Below, piece after piece: positions 35,037 to 38,277 of a stretch of DNA of 38,277 nucleotides. A program made the translations under genes and the position numbers. Positions within the stretch are counted from its first letter, which is position 1, and every line of letters begins with the position of its first letter. The DNA is from Flavobacteriaceae bacterium. Lineage in GTDB: Bacteria > Bacteroidota > Bacteroidia > Flavobacteriales > Flavobacteriaceae. The stretch lies in the NCBI GenBank assembly GCA_009827225.1, contig WUAI01000032.1, positions 1-38,277 on the forward strand. Direction: 5' to 3'. The notes beneath the pieces were generated by a model. That model was given only the letters and a program-made list of their open reading frames with translations. It was not told the origin of the DNA and did no database searches.

Positions 35037-35417
35037 CTAGTTAGGAACTATTATCTGGGTTTGCTCCCCGGTGGTAATATCGAGGATATTAATTACAAGC
35101 CCTTCATTCGATTCATATACCTCATAATTGAGATTACCATCGGTTGAAGAACCGATTTGAGGTACCTGATTGCCACCTAATCCCTGGTTAAAGAATTGGT
35201 TGTTCAGGCTATTATCGAAAGAATTGAAATCTCCCAGGGCATCCAATCCCTGTAATGAATCATCTTCAAAAGGGTTTTGGGCATTGGCAGAATTCAATAG
35301 CCAGGTGTAATTAAACGGATCACCGCCAAAGGCAGGATTGGTCGGAGTATAGACCAGCTGCTGTCCGAAACAGTAGCTGCTCACTCCCAGAAATAGTAAT
35401 AAAAAAGTGGTTTTCAT
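35037..35417 (-). CDS. csgF: Curli assembly protein CsgF
   Basis: 126-residue exported protein with a signal peptide ending at FGQ (about 18). The mature N terminus LVYTPTNPAFGGDPFNYTWLLNSA is the CsgF signature: this segment inserts into the CsgG pore and forms a second constriction. The remainder is Asn/Gln-rich, with a C-terminal strand region. CsgF couples the minor subunit to the secretion pore at the surface. It lies 10 bp from csgE and 10 bp from csgG. Confidence 0.93.
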   Translation of the reverse strand: MKTTFLLLFLGVSSYCFGQQLVYTPTNPAFGGDPFNYTWLLNSANAQNPFEDDSLQGLDALGDFNSFDNSLNNQFFNQGLGGNQVPQIGSSTDGNLNYEVYESNEGLVINILDITTGEQTQIIVPN

Positions 35418-35427
35418 ATCAATTTGG

Positions 35428-36210
35428 TTAATATCGTTTCACGGCATATCTACCGCTTCTCAGGTCGTTAAAATATTTATTCGTTCTTCTAATGGCAACT
35501 TCTACCATTTGAGTGAGATATTCATTTTGTGGTCGAACGATGAATTCAACGATCTTCACACTACCGATGAAAACATCTATTTTCGTGTTATTGGCCAGTG
35601 AAAGTTCTTCCTTTATTAATACAACTCTTTCACCATTGATATTAAGTGCACGATAGATGTCGGTGTACATACGGTAAAATTCCCGTCCCGGACGAGTTTT
35701 GGTTTCTTCAAGGATTAAGCCTCTCAGTTCCACACCATCGGCGGCTGAAAAGGACGCATCCGGCGACACATAAACTTTTTCGTTCGTTTTCTTGGCCAGC
35801 TCTTTATCAGCTTCGTTACCGTTGATCACAATTCGGTCTTTACCAACGATTTCATTATCGATATCATATAACAGAAGCAGCACAATAATACGGGCAGTTT
35901 CCGAAGCATCTATGGTGGTTTGGGATAAATTCTTTTTTTGGCCTGCCTCCAATACGAGGCGACCTTCCTGCTGATTTCTGGTTCGGTTTCCGGTTTGCGG
36001 ATCGGTTCTGATTACTGATAGCGTGTAGCGAATGCTTGCGCTGATTTCAGTTTTATTGAATGCTGAACCTATAAGTTGAATAAATTCTGAATTCGTTACA
36101 GCATTGATTTTTCCTTCTATTTCAGAATTATGGATTTGGGCATAAGCATTATTTGGGAGAAGGCTTAAGGTGAAAATTAAAGCGATATGTAATGCATACT
36201 TCCGAATCAC
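35428..36210 (-). CDS. csgE: Curli assembly protein CsgE with extra N-terminal (CsgH-like) domain
   Basis: 260-residue exported protein with a signal peptide (about 1-25, ending AYAQ). The C-terminal half (about 155-255) is the CsgE domain: GVELRGLILEETKTRPGREFYRMY, then IDVFIGSVKIVEFIV and VEVAIRRTNKYF. CsgE caps the CsgG pore and delivers subunits. E. coli CsgE is only about 129 residues. The N-terminal half (about 55-130: RYTLSVIRTD, QEGRLVLEAGQK) looks like an immunoglobulin-like CsgH-type domain. The start codon is GTG, directly after the TAG of the csgB-like gene. Confidence 0.9.
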   Translation of the reverse strand: MIRKYALHIALIFTLSLLPNNAYAQIHNSEIEGKINAVTNSEFIQLIGSAFNKTEISASIRYTLSVIRTDPQTGNRTRNQQEGRLVLEAGQKKNLSQTTIDASETARIIVLLLLYDIDNEIVGKDRIVINGNEADKELAKKTNEKVYVSPDASFSAADGVELRGLILEETKTRPGREFYRMYTDIYRALNINGERVVLIKEELSLANNTKIDVFIGSVKIVEFIVRPQNEYLTQMVEVAIRRTNKYFNDLRSGRYAVKRY

Positions 36211-36735
36211 CTATTGACGTTTAATGTTCCTGATGATCACGGTCTGTTTCTGACCGGACATATTAACCCTGATCTTTTCCGAAAGGGAATTGCTTCCTAA
36301 CCAGATCAGGTTTTGATTGGTTCCCCTTTGTAAGACATTCGCCCTGTGAAGCAAGCTGGCTCCACCATTAATATCTATGAACGAATTGTTGCGTCCCCAC
36401 TGAATAATATTTTCGTCCAAAAGGGCCGATGTGACATCCACAGCCACTTCATTTCGGTTACCTGCCTGCAGCACATTCATGCGACCAGCTACCGTACGGG
36501 TATTAGCCACTAAACTGTTGTTATTACCAATTTGCTGAATATAAATTGAATTTGTGGCCGATACGCTGGAAGAGTTCAACGGATTCAAATTTTGTGCAGA
36601 AAACACACTTTTTTGAAGGTCCTTTTGCGATAATTTCGAACCTGAAGGTATTTCATCGCGAAAAGTCTGACCCATAGAGCTTCCAACTGCAAACAGCAAC
36701 GCACATGCTAAAATAAAGGATTTGTTAGAAGTCAT
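36211..36735 (-). CDS. csgB: CsgB-like minor curlin subunit
   Basis: 174-residue exported protein with a signal peptide ending near GSSMGQ (about 23). A 40-residue linker precedes imperfect curlin repeats with the Q-x-G-x-x-N core: IYIQQIGNNNSL, NVLQAGNRNEV, NIIQWGRNNSF, NVLQRGTNQNL. Repeats are less regular than in the neighbouring major subunit, and the end is basic (TVIIRNIKRQ), as in E. coli CsgB, which nucleates fibres while staying anchored to the surface. It heads the csgB-csgE-csgF-csgG-lipoprotein operon. Assignment as CsgB rather than a second CsgA rests on position, irregular repeats and basic tail. Confidence 0.82.
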   Translation of the reverse strand: MTSNKSFILACALLFAVGSSMGQTFRDEIPSGSKLSQKDLQKSVFSAQNLNPLNSSSVSATNSIYIQQIGNNNSLVANTRTVAGRMNVLQAGNRNEVAVDVTSALLDENIIQWGRNNSFIDINGGASLLHRANVLQRGTNQNLIWLGSNSLSEKIRVNMSGQKQTVIIRNIKRQ

Positions 36736-36765
36736 TTTACTCTATTTTATTGGTATAGATACATT

Positions 36766-36797
36766 TAAAGGTATCAATAAATATGTTTTTTAACAAA
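36766..36797 (-). promoter_or_regulatory. Candidate promoter of the csgB-csgE-csgF-csgG operon
   Basis: On the minus strand TTTG (36797-36794), a 20-bp spacer and TACCTTTA (36773-36766) give a promoter with a one-base-off -7. The -33 is the outer end of a long inverted repeat, suggesting regulator contact. Confidence 0.5.
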
Positions 36798-36840
36798 GTA
36801 GTGCATAAGAAAGCGTCGACGCATCTTATACACTACTTTG
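36794..36840. repeat. 47-bp near-perfect inverted repeat between csgA and csgB
   Basis: Arms CAAAGTAGTG (36794-36803) and CACTACTTTG (36831-36840) are perfect. Inside them ATAAGA pairs with TCTTAT, and the centre is the palindrome GCGTCGACGC. No T tract follows on either strand, so it is not a simple terminator. It lies immediately upstream of, and touching, the candidate csgB promoter. Confidence 0.85.
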
Positions 36841-36879
36841 ACTAATCTATAATTCTAAGAATTATAAAATGCTAGTAAA

Positions 36880-37701
36880 TTACAGGTTGTGCTGGCTAAC
36901 TGTAGAAGAGTTTCCTGCTCCAAACTGAGTTACAGTACTCATATGTCCAAGACCATGCTGATGTACGTAAGAACTGTTAAAGAATCCTACTTGTAATACG
37001 TCAGAGTCATTCCATCTTCCATACTGCTCTGTCCAGTCACCGTTTCCAACACCAATTTGTAATTTGTCAGAATCGTTATTTCTTCCGCGCTGGTCAGTTA
37101 CACTCCAGTTACCCAATCCAAACTGTAAGGTAGTGTTAGTGTTTCTTCTTCCAAGTTGGTAAGCTACAGCGATGTTTCCAATTCCTACCTGAAGGGCATA
37201 CGTATCATTTCTTCTTCCTTCTTGAAGAGTCCCTGCTAAGTTTAGTCCCCCTAGTTGAACATGGTCTGCATCATTACGGCGTCCGTACTGAGCAATTGCA
37301 GATCCATTAAGGATACCGCGCTGATAAACATTCGCATCGTTACGACGTCCACGTTGGTACACATCTGAATAATTCAGGATACCTCCCTGGTCTACGTTAG
37401 ATACATTTCTTCTTCCTCTTTGGTCAACTTCGGAATAGTTTCCGCCACCAACTTGAAGAACATCAGATTCGTTAAATCTTCCTCTTTGATCAACATCTGA
37501 TCGGTTCCAAATACCTACCTGGTCAACATCAGAATCATTAGCTAATCCCTGCTGATAAACATCAGAATCATTAATGTACCCTGTTTGGTCAACGTCAGAA
37601 GTATTTAAAACTCCAACTTGTAGAACGTCACTATCGTTAAACTGAGCAAAACCAACGGTCGCCACAAATAACGCTAATGCGCTTAAAACTACTTTTTTCA
37701 T
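36880..37701 (-). CDS. csgA: CsgA-like major curlin (functional amyloid) subunit
   Basis: 273-residue exported protein: signal peptide 1-20 (TVGFAQ), a short cap, then 22 gapless 11-residue units (28-269) of pattern Q-x-G-x-x-N-x5, ending QHNL. In curlins each such unit forms one beta strand and turn, two units per solenoid layer, so about 11 layers are expected; E. coli CsgA has five repeats. Units 5, 7, 9, 11, 13, 15, 17 and 19 carry Arg at position 4 (QxGR), while all even units carry a small or hydrophobic residue there, giving a 22-residue super-period. Its gene stands upstream of csgB with 144 bp between, so it has a separate promoter or is processed. Confidence 0.93.
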   Translation of the reverse strand: MKKVVLSALALFVATVGFAQFNDSDVLQVGVLNTSDVDQTGYINDSDVYQQGLANDSDVDQVGIWNRSDVDQRGRFNESDVLQVGGGNYSEVDQRGRRNVSNVDQGGILNYSDVYQRGRRNDANVYQRGILNGSAIAQYGRRNDADHVQLGGLNLAGTLQEGRRNDTYALQVGIGNIAVAYQLGRRNTNTTLQFGLGNWSVTDQRGRNNDSDKLQIGVGNGDWTEQYGRWNDSDVLQVGFFNSSYVHQHGLGHMSTVTQFGAGNSSTVSQHNL

Positions 37702-37783
37702 AATTTAAAAGGTTTAAAGGTGAATATATTAGTTAATACTGCCATTCAAGCAGATTGCTTTAAATCAATAATTAATAATACAT

Positions 37784-37800
37784 CGAAGTACACTACTTCG
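37784..37800. promoter_or_regulatory. Perfect inverted repeat upstream of csgA
   Basis: CGAAGTA-CAC-TACTTCG lies 83 bp upstream of the csgA ATG. Its right half reads TACACTACTTCG, one base different from TACACTACTTTG in the repeat upstream of csgB. It is a candidate binding site for a curli regulator. Confidence 0.6.
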
Positions 37801-38127
37801 TAACAGGGGATAGAAACGGGCAATGCAATGCCACCTTTTATGCGGTTGGGTCTGTTTGGACGTTCACTCGAAATGGGTAGACGAATGAACTACACAAGTA
37901 ATTTAGGGTGAGAATAATTTCTCTTCTTCAAAATTAGACTCCTTCGTAATAAGGTGGTTTAAAATAACTTTAAACTACCATTATGTTTCCGAACGAACTA
38001 TAGTATAAAATTAAGGGAAAAACCAACACAAAACTTGTAGGAAAAACAATATGGGTCAATTTCCCCCGAGCGGCTTAAGGGTTTATCCTGATGAACGCAA
38101 TAAGTTTTCCGATGAATGACAAAATTG

Positions 38128-38155
38128 AACCGTTAAACAGCCCAAATAAACCGTT
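38128..38155. repeat. Direct repeat AACCGTT, 21-bp period
   Basis: AACCGTT occurs at 38128-38134 and 38149-38155, exactly 21 bp (two helical turns) apart. Such spacing suits a protein binding one DNA face. Chance occurrence cannot be excluded for 7 bp. Confidence 0.35.
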
Positions 38156-38243
38156 CATCGAATTGTTAAAATTTTGTTAAAATGCTAAAATGACGAATAA
38201 CAATCGATTTCGAAAAGATATACGGTATTTTTTTATCGATGAA

Positions 38244-38262
38244 CTACACTATTTCAGTGTAG
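38244..38262. promoter_or_regulatory. Inverted repeat at the window edge
   Basis: CTACACT-ATTTC-AGTGTAG is a perfect 7-bp inverted repeat. It includes TACACTATTTCA, related to the repeats upstream of csgA and csgB. The gene it might serve lies outside the window or is csgA at long range. Confidence 0.5.
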
Positions 38263-38277
38263 GAAAAAGATCGGAAA

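Larger units (their letters stand above)
37702..38277. other. 576-bp non-coding region upstream of csgA
   Basis: I see no convincing gene. The stretch is AT-rich and carries two inverted repeats (37784-37800, 38244-38262), the direct repeat ATGAACTACAC (37885-37895, 38239-38249), AACCGTT twice 21 bp apart (38128-38134, 38149-38155), and CGATGAA/TTCATCG (38110-38116, 38154-38160). No strong TAnnTTTG for csgA was found; TATATTCA (minus, 37729-37722) is the best weak -7. The size and repeats suggest a complex regulatory region, probably shared with a gene beyond the window. Confidence 0.6.

Noticed and set aside
36794-36840. Long hairpin as csgA terminator
   Set aside because: No T tract follows on the minus strand, and the repeat abuts the candidate csgB promoter. 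I describe it as an inverted repeat with possible regulatory role.
36880-37701. 33-bp periodic repeats resembling a CRISPR-like or tandem-repeat array
   Set aside because: The period equals 11 codons of an intact reading frame with a signal peptide and curlin motif, and units are degenerate at the DNA level. It is a coding repeat.

Overview
The window looks like chromosomal DNA from a marine-type Flavobacteriaceae (Bacteroidota). The basis is the recurrent -7 element TAnnTTTG, the scarcity of Shine-Dalgarno sites, many short lipoproteins (YceI, DUF4920, DUF4197), a TPR-sensor histidine kinase with a LuxR-type response regulator, a fused IcmF mutase and a Bacteroidota-type curli cluster. No rRNA, tRNA, insertion sequence, prophage or CRISPR array was seen.

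Layout. 1-6.6 kb is housekeeping: grpE-dnaJ (minus), a YceI lipoprotein, a TIGR01777 epimerase, a DUF4920 lipoprotein with mnmD, ilvE, a MazG-like pyrophosphohydrolase and a small two-helix membrane protein. 6.7-14.3 kb is an accessory island on the plus strand. Five tightly coupled genes encode a small membrane protein, a trypsin-fold protease with an intact His-Asp-Ser triad, an unknown protein, a TPR histidine kinase and a LuxR-type response regulator. They are followed by a stand-alone LuxR-type HTH protein, an outer-membrane barrel-like protein, a Gly-linked repeat lipoprotein and a PEGA-like protein. An 18-bp palindrome (ATACCC-N6-GGGTAT) precedes three transcription units here at an identical distance from the -7 position, so it is probably the regulon operator. 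The kinase gene has a sharp composition break near 9750.

14.3-22.9 kb holds an M49 (DPP III-like) lipoprotein, an SRPBCC/GyrI-like protein, crcB, a DUF1684 protein, an MFS exporter with a DJ-1-family lipoprotein, an Lrp/AsnC regulator with an alpha/beta hydrolase, and a small unknown protein. The MFS operon is preceded by what looks like a leader-peptide attenuator: a 23-codon ORF, a terminator and an alternative pairing.

23-32 kb holds icmF, a DUF4197 lipoprotein, the minus-strand set prfA-pyrF-metal-receptor-like gene, a multi-pass membrane protein and purM. 32-38 kb is a minus-strand curli (functional amyloid) cluster: csgA-like, then csgB-like, csgE, csgF, csgG and a beta-propeller-like lipoprotein. 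Its CsgA-like subunit is 22 gapless 11-residue units with an arginine in every second unit across the centre. Inverted repeats sharing TACACTAyTT lie upstream of csgA, upstream of csgB and at the window edge.

The strongest candidates for undescribed biology are the protease/two-component island with its operator, the MFS-leader attenuator, and the architecture and cis-elements of the curli cluster.
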